DNA of 64,000 nucleotides, taken from NCBI GenBank assembly GCA_004802705.1, contig SGPL01000021.1, positions 1-64,000 on the forward strand, read 5' to 3'. The DNA is from Bondarzewia mesenterica. Taxonomy: Eukaryota; Basidiomycota; Agaricomycetes; Russulales; Bondarzewiaceae. Each line of letters starts with the position of its first letter. The stretch's first letter is position 1. Below the pieces are notes generated by a model. It searched no databases. It was not told the origin of the DNA and was given only the letters and a program-made list of their open reading frames with translations. A program made the position numbers and the translations under genes. Shown here piece after piece: positions 48,100 to 61,399 of this stretch.

Positions 48100-51000
48100 A
48101 GCTACAGTTCATGCAGATAGAGTTGGAGTAGTGTGATGCTCTGTCAGAATCAAGGGTGCTTGCTCATCATCTACATCTTACTTACACATGGCTCTTAATA
48201 CTGCCCGTTGTTCAACTCCACTCACTTCCACTGTACCTGTATATCTACTTCTCTCCACTCAACATCCCAAATACTTACCTATATACAAATCAAATTTTTG
48301 GGCCAGAACAGTCCATCATAACACTCAGCTGCACTTGGCTTCTCACATTCACTGATAGAATGAATTGTTCGTATCTCACTCTTTTCTTCCGTTCTCACTT
48401 GTCACTTCACAGCTGCACATCGATTTCAACATCCTATAAATGTGCAGTCAGCTGTAAGTGCAAACATATCTCTGACATAACATCAAAATATTAATGGCCA
48501 TCAATAGATCAGCGACAAAGTGTACACTATCTGTAACAGGAGGAAGTCAGCTACTATGTCAAGGGAATTTTAGATAAAGACGCAGCTCCTCAGAATGGGC
48601 TCACATTTACCTCAACAGTCCTAGCATATACTCGAAAAGACAATGAACGAGGTATGACTGTTATTGCCAACTGCTGCACACCTTACTACAAAAAAAAAAA
48701 TAGGACACTTTCTATAGCATTACCGATGTAAAGGTTTATCTACAACTAGCTAAAGCAACACGAGAAGTATGCCTCATGGAGAAGATCCTCGTAGAATTCA
48801 AGTTGAATGAAAGCCTCATTGAAGTCATAGCCTATCAGCAGAAGGTGCAAGCAATGATGTCGAAACTAGCTGCGGTGGAGGTTGACATAGGGAATATAAG
48901 AGAAATGGCAAGATAGAGTGGCTATCATGTTCCTACCCCCATGAGTTGCCCTTCATTCTTCCATTTATAATGTCTCTCTAACTATATGCATTCTCAATGA
49001 CTCTCAACTCACCTACATCATCACAGATGTTCACGCATTTCCAATCTTCATCGTGCTCATAAGAAATAGAGAAGGAATGAGAAGATGAACTGACCGATAT
49101 AATGAGGCACACGCATGATGAAGAAGAAACTAATTATGATGATGATGAGTCGTGCACATGCTCCATACTCTGCCATCTCATCTGGTACACTTTGCTTCCT
49201 ATTACCTTCATTCACTTACACTCCTTCCATTCCTTTATCATCCTATTCATCTTCCATTCTGCTCCATCATGTTGCACTCTATATCTGGTCTTCATTCCAT
49301 TAATGTTTTCCATATTTTATTTGTACAATGACATGCATTTGTTGTCCCATAATTATCAGAATGAAAATGAATGGCAATATACCTTTAAAACATAAATATC
49401 TGAACTGTTACGAAAATCACTAGCATAAGACAGAAGCCTAAAGAGATATCTGTGCATTGAAGATTAACAAAACTATCCCTGTCACAGTGCACTTACCAAC
49501 AATGCAACTAATTGATTGCCCCAAACGCATAAGGCACCATATCCAAATTTCTAGTAAGCAATCTCACCTACACCTCATAGCACACACGTGCTCTCAATGC
49601 TCATGACCAGTCAAGTGGAATCATGTATGCCCCCTATGCCAATTGTGTTCCATACTGTTTGAAGATCCTGCATGGAGTTTACCTTAGGAAGGATAAACTT
49701 CAGAATTGAAGAGATGCAAAGTCTTGCTTTTGAGAGGCAAAGGGAGAGAGAATATACGCATAGAAGCAGAATGCACTGATTGAGTGGAGCACATCCACTA
49801 TGACTGAAAACATGATGGAGAGGATGGCAGCCCAGAAGAAATGTATCACGACTGCCTAGCATATCCTGACCTCTTCTGTCCCAACCACACCAAATTATAT
49901 CAATAAAAAAAAACATAATCATATCAGCGATGACCCCCCTCTAATAACACGTTCCTAAAACTCACCGCAATGCAAAAATGGAAACACCCCTGCATTATAT
50001 GTAAATGGAACCTGACTGACCCTCTTTAGGATTGTAAAATGCAGCAAAGAGGACGATGAAGAGGGTGATGAGACTGAGGTGCACATGGCTAGATTGTGAG
50101 ATGAGGTTGCTCAGACTGGCGGCAATGTGGTCCATGCCATTTATAGGAAGGTAAAGAGGAGGAAGAAGTGTAGATCGTATGCATCGTAGGCCATGCAAAG
50201 ATGAAGTTGATGAGACCAAAGCCCTACAAGACTAAGAGAGTGGTCTTGATGAATGCACCTACCTCTGTGAATACTGTAGAGGAGTAAAAAGCAATGATGT
50301 TAATTGTTTTTTGAGGAGGATTACGATGTGATTAGCACCCATGGTATCAAGGGGGAAGACAAAAGGATCTAAGAGAAATGAACCATTGAATCCATCGGCA
50401 AAGGGTGACCATCAGCGTGACTGGTGAACAACACAATTGTGAAGTAGGAGAGGGACTCCGCGTCACACTAAAATAAGAGTTAGGGATGTGTTCAACGAGT
50501 GTGGCACCCCATCATTTCCAAACTATAAAGTTGGAACCATGTTCAGGTCAAGCTACTCCCTGTCATGCTGAAGTGATGATGATGAGGACATACTGGGGTT
50601 GAGGGACACACCAATGATAGGGTTGAGGACATGCTAAGCGAAAGCGATGTGGCACTGTCAACAGGCGATTGAGAAAGTGGGCACAGAGGGCATCCTGTGG
50701 AAGATGGCAGGCTAAGAAAGAATATAATGGTGAAAGTAATGGTGGAAGCAGAGAGCGAGCAACAAGTCAAACTACAAAAGTCAGGTTGTTATTTCACTTA
50801 TCAATAATCAGGTATCTAGTCATTCTGGATAAGCTAGCTACAACGATTTGATTAAGCTGTCTAACAGCTCTACTAGTCGGAGTGACAATACCACTACAAC
50901 TGTATTACTTGTCCTACCTACATCTAGTCATGGGAAGAAATTGCCTCAAGTCACCCATTCGTTGTTACTTGGGGTCGCGCGTGGGAGAGCCCTTATAAAA

Positions 51001-51190
51001 GGACGCTTCCCATTTTGGGAATCATAATAAGTGATGTGGTCCCTAATGTGCACTACTGGATATCATGCCACAATAATTATAAAATATATTGCATGTTTGA
51101 ATGAAGAATGTTAGTATTATTTATGCCCCGATGCTCGAGGTCCTGATGATATGCCGAGGATAGATGATGTGGCATCAGCTTTATTTATAG
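48100..51190. other. Region with one coiled-coil fragment and otherwise no supported gene
   Basis: At about 48,725-48,915 a plus-strand stretch reads LAKATREVCLMEKILVEFKLNESLIEVIAYQQKVQ, then SKLAAVEVDIGNIREMA: a heptad-type coiled coil, probably a final exon of a lost gene. Frames at 49,102-50,770 are low-complexity. A TATA box lies at 50,994. Confidence 0.4.
50994..51000 (+). promoter_or_regulatory. TATA box candidate upstream of the 51.2-kb pseudogene
   Basis: GTCGCGCGTGGGAGAGCCC is followed by TTATAAAAGGACGC, an isolated GC-rich patch in AT-rich DNA about 200 bp before the next coding remnant. Either its promoter or part of an LTR. Confidence 0.35.
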
Positions 51191-51199
51191 CTGGTCTAT

Positions 51200-51765
51200 C
51201 TTGGATTCTATATGTTGGAGATGTTGCCAGCAGAAGTAAAGTGGGAAATTGAGGTGAGTGTGCAGGCACACTTTTAGATGGGCCCATCTTAGTTTGAATT
51301 TGACACTAGGTAGCTTACTTTCTATGGCAACAATCCCAATCTGAGTCATGAGCTGCTTGAGGCAGAGTTCCACATTCACACCTATACTCATGTCGTTGAT
51401 ATTAGACTAGATGCCAGCCTACAGCACATGCTTTTGGGAGGCAATGATTTCAGCAGTGTGGAGGTGCAATTAACTTTTGATCAGTGGCTTTATTTGCACT
51501 TGATGGAGGTTGATTACAATGTGGTGTAGGGACTTATACCTGTATACTGATCGTCTGTCCATCTAAAAACTATGCCCTTCGAGTGAATGGATGCTCAAGT
51601 TCTCATTGAGATAGCAAGGAGCTGTGAGTCTGTAGATAGTGAGCAGTTTGACAAAGTAGATCAAGATATCATGGGTAGTAAACTGACATCGCATATCCCT
51701 ATTCTAGGTTGCAGCATGATAATTTAGAGTATTGTGGACATGCACATAAACATAGCAAAAATGTG
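51200..51765 (+). pseudogene. Unassigned plus-strand pseudogene, about 180 codons
   Basis: A single frame from about 51,208 reads LEMLPAEVKWEIEVSVQAHF, then SQFEFDTR, then FYGNNPNLSHELLEAEFHIHTYTH, then VVDIRLDASLQHMLLGGNDF, then VEVQLTFDQWLYLHLMEVDYN. It ends near 51,765 with IARSCESVDSEQFDKVDQDIM and a final helix. It contains six or so stops, mostly TAG or TGA in place of Arg, Trp or Gln. No domain is recognised. It converges on the next pseudogene with about 65 bp between their ends. Confidence 0.45.
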
Positions 51766-51828
51766 ACATTGACACTGTCATTGAGTGTCTCTGACACTGA
51801 CAAAAAAGACTTGAAAATTTTGCACATG

Positions 51829-54077
51829 TTACAAATGAAAGTTTATTGATACTGTATCACACATAAGTCTCCACTCAATCAGCATGTCAGAGGGTACACA
51901 GGAGGATGGGGGGACAGGTAAACGAGTCAAAAAAAGTTTCACGTAAAATTCCACCAGCAGCTTTTCCCATTTGATGAACACCTTTTTGTTCATCTCCCCC
52001 AGCTTAGCGTCATCTTGCAGAAATCCAACTGGTTTCAAAATGTGCCAGTGAGACATCAGACGATAGAACATGAAAACATAGGGGTGATGGTGAATTCAAT
52101 CTGGGTTTGCCAAGCCCTCGCATGCATCATGCGAGTCAACATATATCAGAGGTGGTTGATCATGCCTGTGGGGGAAGCAGACAAGGCAGAGAGACTGACG
52201 ATTAGCTTCAAAGTGCTCTTGGTCAGAATAGGCAGCTAGTCGGGCCTGTCGACAGTCCAGAGCTTAAAGTTTAGATCAGAAGTTCAGCTTGGACATCTCC
52301 CAGAGCGCGATATGCAGCTGAGCAGTGTCAGAAATCACGTTGACCACCTGTATGGCCAATACTGTCCAATCCACGCTGTCCATACTGGCACTGTCACAGA
52401 TGGAATTCATGAGCTCGATGACATATTCTTCCAGCCACTGTGTCTTCATCCTCACAATGGATGCAAGTGGTTTCATTGATGACAGTCAGAAGATGATCTG
52501 TCATTGCTGAGTATTGAGTGGGTCAGTAAGAGACATCAAACTGGTGGTCCAGTGGATGAGTGCAGGCTTGAGAGTCTGCTACACCTGGTACATGACAGCA
52601 CAGCTGTCAGAATCCATCAAAAACTACAGTGACGGCTTGAGAAACATGAAGTGGCAATCCACCTACCAAGACTCAGGGTGCTGTCCATCTTGAATTGAGC
52701 CACAGTTGATGAACTCAAGGATACAATTCTATGATGTGATGAGAGGTGGCATGCACAGACTAGTTGGTTCACTAAAATTGGCTGCATTGATGGCAGGTGG
52801 CCGGCCTATAATCAGATAGCATGAGACATAGACTACAGCATCACAAGGGGTTACGTACCTTTAATGACCTCACACTATACCTCTATCTGCAGGCTTGAGT
52901 GTCGGCTGCTAGATGCCATAGGGGAGTGATGAGAGGCAATCATGCGAGTAGTGTGGGAGGAGCCTATAGTTCTCTCTACTGATGACTAGTGAGTTAGAGC
53001 TGCTGTAGGTGAGATGGTTAATGATAATGTAGATATTTGCACCAGATACATCGCTGCATCCAACAGGGACTGAAATGTGCCACATCCGTTGAAAGGGTCC
53101 AGATATTGCAAGAATGAGTGAAAAAACTGAGTGATCGCTTGATATTTGCTTTTGTTTGTGGCTGATCCATGAAAGATCATGGTCATCTGAGGATGTGCAT
53201 CCACTAGCATCGCATGTGGTGGTCATTCCAGTTTTATGACAGTGAAGATATTCTCATTGGTGAAAGCCACTGTCAGCCAGATTAACTAGACAGAAAGTCC
53301 AGCTTGCACTCCATCTTGCACTATGTGAGGAATGTGAATAAATATGCTGATCATGTCTGCCACCTCTGGCAGTTGGTCTGCTTGTCCATCCATGCACGGC
53401 TTATAAATCCACATGAAGTTGATGACACCAGCTAGCTCTAGCTATTAACACTGAAGCTCACTATAATCCAACTGCAAATCCTGCTCAGTGCTGTTCACAC
53501 TGTGAAGCCAGTCCATCATATGCTTCATGGACAGGACACAGCTGTCGACAAGGGCACCTAGCTCAGTCACATGCTGAGTTCATATGATACCTTCAGCGAT
53601 GTCTCATTAGAAAGATGTCACTCTCTTGAGCATGCAATCTATGGATCCCATCAATGATGATAATAACTCCATCCTAAGAGTGCCCAAGCCTTCCTTTGCC
53701 TTCTTACCCTTGAGGACAACTTCCCTATCAGAGGCACTTAGGTTCAATCACATGTACCTATATGCCCTGTAGGGGGATCATTCCATCTTGGGATGGTCAG
53801 GGATGGCACTGTGATGTAAAAACAAATTGGACCAAGATTGCAGTCACTGAACATGATTGTCATTGCCAAACAAACCATTTTGACAGGCACGCACTTTCCG
53901 CATGACACCCAGAGGAGGAAGAGAAATCTGATTGACATTGGGAGATGTTATAAAAAATGCACCATCATCAGTAAATGCACTTACGCATCCATCAGTAATT
54001 CTCAAGGGCACTGATCGACATGATATGTGAGCAAAGTTGGCGGTGGAAGTCAAAGATATATATACCTTTGTCATCAC
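51829..54077 (-). pseudogene. Large unassigned minus-strand pseudogene, about 700 codons
   Basis: One frame can be followed on the minus strand from 54,077 (VYISLTSTANFAHISCRSVPL) through LNLSASDREVVLKGKKAKEGL, ELGALVDSCVLSMKHMMDWLHSV, LPEVADMISIFIHIPHIV, DAHPQMTMIFHGSATNKSKY and LDPFNGCGTFQSLLDAAMYL to about 52,930. After one or more introns or shifts, a second frame runs 52,476-51,829: WLEEYVIELMNSICDSA, then MFYRLMSHWHILKPVGFLQDD and NKKVFIKWEKLLVEFYVKLFL, to the stop at 51,829. It is mostly helical and I know no family. Separate stretches lie in phase over about 1.1 kb, which argues strongly for a real ancestral exon. Confidence 0.5.
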
Positions 54078-54079
54078 AG

Positions 54080-55666
54080 TTGCGTAGAAGATTGAGCCTG
54101 TCTCTGAGCGGCACTTCCTCAGTGAATTACTCGAATAGGCTAGACATGTTGAGCAAGAAACCTAGAAAAAGTGATAGATGGTCAACAGATCAGCACACAG
54201 GCTGGGTGCAGCCAAGAGTGCCAAAACTCTCCACATGGCCATACTACTATGGCACCGATGATGATGACCTATGGAGGAGGAGAGGGGCAACCTGCTTTGA
54301 AGGACAGCTAGGAGATCGAGCAAGAATGCACTGGTGTATGAACAACCAATGCAGAAGTCAAGTTAGGCAAGAGCTGATGCAAGAGTCAAGCCCAGCAATG
54401 AGTGACACTAAGTCAACTCAGGTGTATGGAGCAATGTGAAGTCTGCTCAAAAGCAGGAGCGATGTGAAGTCTGCTCTTATGGTCAGCATCCATGGCTGTG
54501 GACAGAGGAGAGAGGGAGTGGTTGACACAAACAATGAGCATTACTCACTACCATGGCAACAATGTCCAATGTGATATGAAGAGAATAAAGAGGACAAAAA
54601 GCAAAGTGAAAGAGGTTAAGTGACACGAGCCAAAGGTGAGCACAGGGTAAGATGAGAAAACTATAGTAGATTCTGCTCATTATAAGGCAAGTGAGGGATT
54701 TCACAGCTGATGCTCATCAGTACTATAGACATGGAAGTTTTTATAAGTGCAGCACTTAAGGGCAGGCTGAACTTTGACTTCAGTCAATTCCAAGTCAGCA
54801 GCACTGGCAAAAATCCCTCATGGATTCTTACTAAGCTCAAGTCTGGCTGACTGATGAACATGTTTATCAGTCAATGGGATTCCTCTTTGCTTCTTCACAG
54901 AAGAAGTAGAAAGGCTAAGGGGAATCCCTAGCTAATCCCTTTTCACCGACGTTCTATAAGGGACTGCTAGTCATTGAATTAGTTAAATCTAGATTACATT
55001 ACTCACTGTTTTAGAGTGAAGTGGGTCACCCTTATCATCCAATGAAAGACAAAAAGAAGTCTAAAGAGAAGAAGACAAAAATCTTCTGCAGATCTCAAAG
55101 AAAGGAAGAGAACTAAAGAATAGAAGTTCTTCTCTGAGAATCACGGTCATTCATACTATAAAACCTATATACGGTTGAGTAGGTGAGGGGTAGGTGAGAG
55201 ACTTTTTCAAAATGGGAGACTCGATTCATGCTTGTAGCATGATAGGACAAAGTTAAATAGCCTAACTTCTAAAGTGTGTTGTGATAAGTTTGTCATGCCA
55301 TACTCGATTCTGTGAACAATAGTGGCAGCTAATGTAATGGACATTGATTTGAATGTAATCGACATGAATCGAGTGCGGTACACCATACCCATCCTTTAGA
55401 TGATCACTACACTTACTGGATTGTGGAAATAATGGGCTGTAAATCGAGTGCAGCGCACTATATAATATTTCCTTCTGTTATTATTTACGATGATGTCAAG
55501 AATTAGATACAGCGCGATGGACTCGATGTCTCAGAAGTATATTAAAGAGATCAGCCATCGGGAGATCAGCACATGATGACCCAATATGGCAAGAGATTGG
55601 GGGATCTGCAAAGAAATGTGTGCACTGCGAGGCCAGCACATTGCCTCTTGAGAGTCGATTATCACC
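54080..55666. other. Region left of the complete Ty3 element
   Basis: The 139-codon plus frame at 54,020-54,439 overlaps the minus pseudogene and is rejected. Around 55,365-55,460, two TCGAGTGC(G/A)G words (ATCGAGTGCGGTACACCA and ATCGAGTGCAGCGCACTA) occur 70 bp apart. Nothing else is supported. Confidence 0.4.
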
Positions 55667-55671
55667 ATCAT
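55667..55671 (+). repeat. Target-site duplication, left copy
   Basis: ATCAT lies immediately before the 5' LTR and is identical to 63,407-63,411. Five bases is the usual Ty3/gypsy spacing. Confidence 0.9.
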
Positions 55672-56097
55672 TGTCATGAACAGTACCTGTATAATTTGTT
55701 TTCTTATTTCTCTATGATTAGATATATAACTATCCACACTTCTAACAAGGTGGTATGATCAGCCATGATCCCCTTACCTTCCCAATCTTTTCCCCACTTG
55801 TGCCCCTGTATAATACATAACAATGGTCCGTGCATTGCAACAGGTGATATTTATACTTCTGCAGTAGTTTCTTCTTTCACTAGCTTGATATATTTAGTCT
55901 ATACTTTGTGTTTAGCCTAGACTCATGTGCAATAGGACATAGGGCACCAGTCCCTGCCTTTGACATCACCTCAGCTCAACCTTAGCTTTGGCTCAAGCAT
56001 CAGAATTGAATTCTCACCCAGACAGAATTGCCAAAACTAGGCATCAGGACAGGCACAATAACTCCAGTCAAGCCACTAGACACAGAGGGCCTTGATA
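55672..56097 (+). repeat. 5' LTR, 426 bp
   Basis: It starts TGTCATGAACAGTACCTG and ends GGGCCTTGATA. It pairs along its full length with 62,981-63,406 without length difference. A TATATAA-like word (TATAATACATAAC) sits near 55,811. Confidence 0.92.
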
Positions 56098-56439
56098 ACT
56101 ATATCAAGATCTCATAAACTGAACGTAGACTAGGAACTATAGACATATCCAGTTGTGCTTGAAGATCTAATAAACCTGAGCAATAAAGAGCCCAAGGTAG
56201 CTAATCCTCGGAAAAGCACCAAGGGGCACCGGAGCAATGGCAGGTAGCAGTGTTGTCAATGTAGATATCTGCAAACATCCTTATCTCTAAGGAACCAGCC
56301 ACCATTTCATCTGGAAGCACCCTACCACTAGGGGTCCAGATCCCTGCAGAATCAAGATACAGTTCATCACTTAAGATATATATCACAAGAACACACCCAG
56401 ACACTCACAAAAATGAAGAGAAACCCACCCACTCTATTG

Positions 56440-57790
56440 ACTACCATACTCAGCACTGCACCTGGCTATTTAGCAAAATAGGAGACCCCCTACTTATGAA
56501 AATCCAAAGAGGAACCACTGCATCCTCAGCTGCACTTCGCACTAATAACTGCAGAAGCACACCAGCTGGGCCATCAAGGACTAACAGCCTGCCTGCCTTA
56601 TCTCCATAAGCAAGTATCTACCATGAATTCTATGACAATCTACAGGTTATAAACCTTGCTCCCCTTCCAGAACCAAACCAAGGACTGCCTGTGCCTGCAC
56701 CACCACCTCCCCTGGTCAACGTAAACCCGCCTCAACCTATTTAACCACAGACTTCCAACCTATCACCAAATCCTCCTCCTCCTCCTCCTCCTCCTCCTTT
56801 ATCTGCATAAGGAATGACAATTGCACCATCAACCAACAAGTCAAGACCAAAGGTCAAGACTCCCTCTCTGTTTGATGGGCAAAGAGAAAGCTCTAGGCTC
56901 TTCATCCTAGAATGCAAGGTCTATTGTAGGACAAAGCCAAAGGAGTTTTTGAATGATGCTGGGGCTGTGGATGAGCAAAGAAAGGTTCTATTTGCCTTAT
57001 CATACTTGAAAGGAGGAACAGCTGAAACCTAGAAGCAGTTGAAGATAGAAAAATACGAGAAAGCAGATGACTATAGGACCTGGAAAGGTTTTGAGAATGA
57101 CTTCATTGCTCAATTTGCTGATGCAAATGTCGTGGCAAATGCCAGGACAAAGCTGTCTCAAATTAGATAGGGAAAGCACATGGCAGATGACTTCATCACT
57201 GAATTCATGAACCTGATATCAGAATCTAAAATAACTAAGAGCCCCACACTCATTGAATATTTCATGGAACTACTGAACCCAGCAATCATAAAAGAGGTCT
57301 ACTGAAAGAACCTGGTGCCAACTAAAATTGAGGACTAGTACAAAGATGCGGCTACTGCCGATAACCAATGGCACAAACTACAGTTCTTCCTTGGAAGACA
57401 CCATCCCTCTCAAAAGGATAAGGGAAGCTAGATACTAAGAGGAAGCAAGGCATGTGACCTGAATGCAATGGACGTGGACAGAGGAAAGGAATAAAAGGAG
57501 TGGAAGGAGAAGGCAAGGGTACGAGCCACCAACACCTTGTCAGAAAAGGATACAAAGCAGTACATGGATGAAGGGCATTGCTTTAGGTGCAGCAAAACTG
57601 GACATTGGGCTAGAGACTGCCCAGACTAAGATGTTCACACCAGAACAACAAAAGAAGAAGCAAGAAGCAAGAAGATGACCATAGGAGAGCTCAAGAAGGT
57701 CATCAGAAAGCTCTCAATGGAGGAAAGGGAAGCACTCACAGAATCTAGTGGAGAGAACAACAAGAAAGAAGAGGATTTTTGACGAGTCCA
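56440..57790 (+). pseudogene. Ty3/gypsy Gag of the complete element
   Basis: After a proline-rich N-terminal part, which contains a (CCT)9-type run encoding polyproline (about 56,768-56,797), the capsid region reads TPSLFDGQRESSRLFILECK, then FALSYLKGGTAET, then WKGFENDFIAQFADANVVANA (about 56,850-57,160), the usual Ty3 retrotransposon Gag fold. The zinc knuckle CFRCSKTGHWARDC lies at 57,579-57,620 (C-x2-C-x4-H-x4-C). A charged helical tail follows (MTIGELKKVIRKLSMEERE), with a stop near 57,780. TAG or TGA codons break the frame in at least six places. The true start is uncertain. Confidence 0.8.
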
Positions 57791-60700
57791 AAGTTCCAGA
57801 CGTGGCTTTGGATGAAAGGTTGCTATGATAACTCCATCTTTGTAAAATCCACCAAGGGTGAACAATTAGAAATTACATTTTGGATATCGTAAGGCAGCAC
57901 TAAAAGCATCAAAATAAAGGCAATGATAGACAGCGAGGCAACCAGGAGGTTTATTCATTGGAAAGCAGTACAGAGGTACGGACTCAGGATGACAAAACTA
58001 AAAAACAAAAACAAAATCCGGAATGTTGACAACACCAAAAATATCCTGGGGCAAATTAGGGAATTTGTCTACCTCCAGTTATGAATTGAAAACCATGTTA
58101 AAATGATGAGGCTGTATGTATCAGACATCAGAGATGATGAGATAATTCTCAGGCTCCCCTGGCTAAGAACCCACAATTCGATAATTGACTGACAGAATGA
58201 GACTCTGCACTTTGAGAATTGTCCCTACTAGTATGAAAGAAACTGGTGAAACTAGCAGTATCAACAGTCGCTCTAGAAAATCTTACATAGCTGTGAAACC
58301 AAGGAAAGGATCAGCGTGACCTCGGTCTCGCAGAAACTGGCAGAAGAAGCAGGAAGAGACAAACTAAGGAAGTCAATTGAGGAGTCTATTCCTGCCCATT
58401 ATTTTGGTCATCGATGAGTCTTTGAAGAGAAGGCATCACAAAGCTTTTCCCCTCCCCCATACCTAGGACCACAAAAGTGAGCTGAAGCCTGGTGCACCTG
58501 ATGGGATTACGACAAAAATCATCCCTCTGTCCAGGAATGAACAGGCTGAACTCGACAAGTTTTTGGACGAGCATCTGAAGTGGGGGACTATCAGGATGTC
58601 CAAATCACCCTATGCCTCTCCTTTCTTCTTTGTCAAAAAGAAGGATGGAAAGCTTCACCCAGTACAGGACTACTGAAAACTAAATGAACACACCATCAAG
58701 AACAGATATCCTCTTTTGCTTAGTTCGGATATCATAGAAAGCCTAAAAGACAAGCGCATATTCACTAAAATGGATGTCCGCTGGGGCTACAACAATATCT
58801 GCATCAAAGATGGAGATCAGGAAAAGGTAGCATTTCTTACCAACCGAGGATTGTTTGAACCAATAGTGATGTTCTTTGGCCTGACCAACTCATCGGCAAT
58901 ATTCCAAACCATAATGAACAAACTCTTCAAGGACCTGATCATAATGAGAGAAGTAATCATCTACATGTATGACATCCTGGTAGCAACCATCCACATGGAA
59001 AGACATCAGAAGCTTATAAACAAAATACTCCATTGATTGGCAGAAAATGACCTCTTCCTCAAACCGGAAAAATACACCTTCGAAGCGAGAAAAGTGGACT
59101 ACTTGGGGTTTATCATCTCTCATGACAAAATAGAGATGGACCCAATAAAAGTTGAAGGGCTTTTTAACTGGCCCGCACCTCAGAGGGTATGAGACGTCCG
59201 GTCATTCCTAGGGTTTGAAAACTTTTACCGGCACTTCATCAAGGGGTATGCCTGCTTGGTGCAACCCATGCATGACCTCACAAAAAAAGGATGCCAGGTG
59301 GCACTGGGGGGAGCTCTAGCAAAAGGCATTTAATGCACTAAAGAATGCATTTACATCTACACCAGTACTTATCCAACTTGACACTACAAGGCCATTTAGG
59401 GTCGACACGAATGCTTCACTCATGGCAATAGGAGGAATCTTGCTGCAGTAGAGAGAAGGCAGATAGTGGCACCCATGTGCCTACTTCTCTAAGGGATTTT
59501 CTCCAGTGGAATGAAACTACAACAGGGAGCTACTGGCAATTGTTCGAGCCTTTAAAGCATGGAGGCACTTTCTGAAAGGCTCAAACTACATAATTGAAGT
59601 CCACTCTAACCACAAAAATCTGACATTCTACAAAGACACCTACAAATTGAACTACCGACAAGCCCAATGGGCACTCTTCCTGACCCATTTCAACTTCAAA
59701 ATCCACCATATTAAAGGGGCGAAGTGTATACCAGATGGTCTGTCCCAACAGCCAAACTTCAGCGATGGAAAATTAGACAATGAAGAGCGCATTCTTTTAG
59801 ACTGGGCACTGTTTGTAAAAACACTCACATCAGAAGAGGACTCAGTCGAAACCTCCCTGAAGGATCAGATTAGGAAGTCAGAGAACATGGACAATGAGAT
59901 TGTCCTTGCCTTGGAACTCATAAAGTCTGCTGGACCCAAGACAATGAAATGAAACACAGAAGATGGCCTAATCCTTTTCAGAGGACGTATTTACATCCTG
60001 AAAGATCAGGATCTCTACCGAGAAATCATCCAACAACACCATGATCCACCTGCTGTAGGCCATCCTAGAGAATGGAAGATAGTGAAAAGGGTACAAAGGG
60101 ACTTTTGGTGGCCAAGTATGATAGTATTCATCAAAGAATACATCAAAGGATGTGCAACCTGTCAGGTGTCAAAGAACCAGCCCAACAGGGTAGGAGTACC
60201 AATGATCCCCATACCAGCCGACGTCCATGCACTTTTATTCCAAGTAGTCTCAACTGACTTCATCATGGACCTACCAATATTGAAAGGGTTTGACTCGATA
60301 TCAGTCTTTATAGACCACAACATGTCAAAAGGAGTGATATTCATCCCATGCCACAAAACCATCATGGCAATACAGACAGCAACCCTCTACCAAGACTACG
60401 TATAGAAATGTTATGGTTTGCCAAGCAAAATCATCTCAGACAGAGGGCCGCAATATGTTATAAAGGTCACAAAGGAGCTTTACAAGAAACTAGGGATAAA
60501 ACAAGCAATGTTCACAGCCTATCACCCTCAGACTGATGGATAGACTGAGCCAACAAACTAGTCACTAGAACAATTCTTACAAATCTTCTGCAATTTCTAA
60601 GGTGATGACTGAGCAGACTTGCTACCTTTTGCAGAATTCGTTCATAACTTCACCGTTCATTCATCTACCAAGAAAGCCCCATTTAACTTAATCATAAGAT

Positions 60701-61315
60701 ACATCCCACAGTCACTACTGAGAATACTGGAAGACTTCACTCTCTCTGCAATCTCTCAAAGGCTGAAATGCCTAGGAGATATCAAGAAGGATATAATCGC
60801 TTCTCACCAGTTAGCAGCTCAAGTAATGGTGCAGAAAGGAATGAAAGAAGGCAGGCAATACAAAAAAGGGGACAAAGTGTGGCTAGAAGTAAGAAAAATT
60901 GCCACTATGCACCCCGCAGCAAAACTCGCACCTCGGAGATATAGTCCCTTCCAAGTTCTCGACAGCCCATCCCCCGTAAATGTTTGACTGAAACTATCAA
61001 ACAGATGAAACATCCACCCAGTGTTCCATACATCGTTAGTCACACAATACATAAAAACAGATACACATGGCCTGAACTTTGAAAGACCTGGTCCTCCTGA
61101 CCTCATAAACAATGAAGAGGCATATGAGGTCAAATCACTACTGGACTCCCGCATGTTCTGTAGAAACCTCCAATATCTACCTAGTCTAGTGGAAGGGCTA
61201 CTCATCTGCAGATGATAAATAGATGTTCTGAGAAGACCTTGAAGAAGACATGGCAGATGCACATGACACGTTCGAAGAGTTTCACAGAAGCCACCCCTAG
61301 GCGATAAGCCCCACA
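57791..61315 (+). pseudogene. Ty3/gypsy Pol of the complete element: protease, RT, RNase H, integrase, chromodomain
   Basis: The protease (57,890-58,230) has D-S-E-A at 57,929-57,940 instead of D-S-G-A, and ends with IILRLPWLRTHN. RT (58,540-59,330) includes [28 protein letters not shown] and a catalytic box YMYD at 58,962-58,973 where YVDD is expected, so one catalytic Asp is lost. RNase H spans about 59,395-59,750 (DTNASLMAIGGILLQ, NRELLAIVRAFKAWRHFL). The integrase zinc region is at 60,030-60,180 (HH then CATCQ). The core has TDF, SDRGPQY and HPQTDG-stop-TE (D, D, E all present). A damaged chromodomain follows (YEVKSLLDSRM, then LV-stop-WKGYSSADDK, 61,120-61,300). Stops are frequent, and the frame is otherwise continuous. 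Confidence 0.88.
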
Positions 61316-61358
61316 TCAAACCCATCCTTATCAACCAATCATCGAGGTCAATGAAGGC

Positions 61359-61366
61359 TATAAAAA
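61359..61366 (+). promoter_or_regulatory. Internal TATA box between pol and the extra 3' frame
   Basis: GGCTATAAAAAGGGGGGC lies about 45 bp after the end of pol and about 120 bp before the probable start of the 3' gene. Pyrimidine-rich leader sequence follows (CCCTCTTACTCTCC). This is a good match to a basidiomycete core promoter, so the 3' frame may have its own transcript. Confidence 0.5.
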
Positions 61367-61399
61367 GGGGGGCAAATTCCCTCTTACTCTCCAGTTTCT

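Noticed and set aside
54020..54439. 139-codon plus-strand open frame
   Set aside because: It overlaps the start of the well-supported minus-strand pseudogene and has no recognisable pattern. Probably noise or a shadow.
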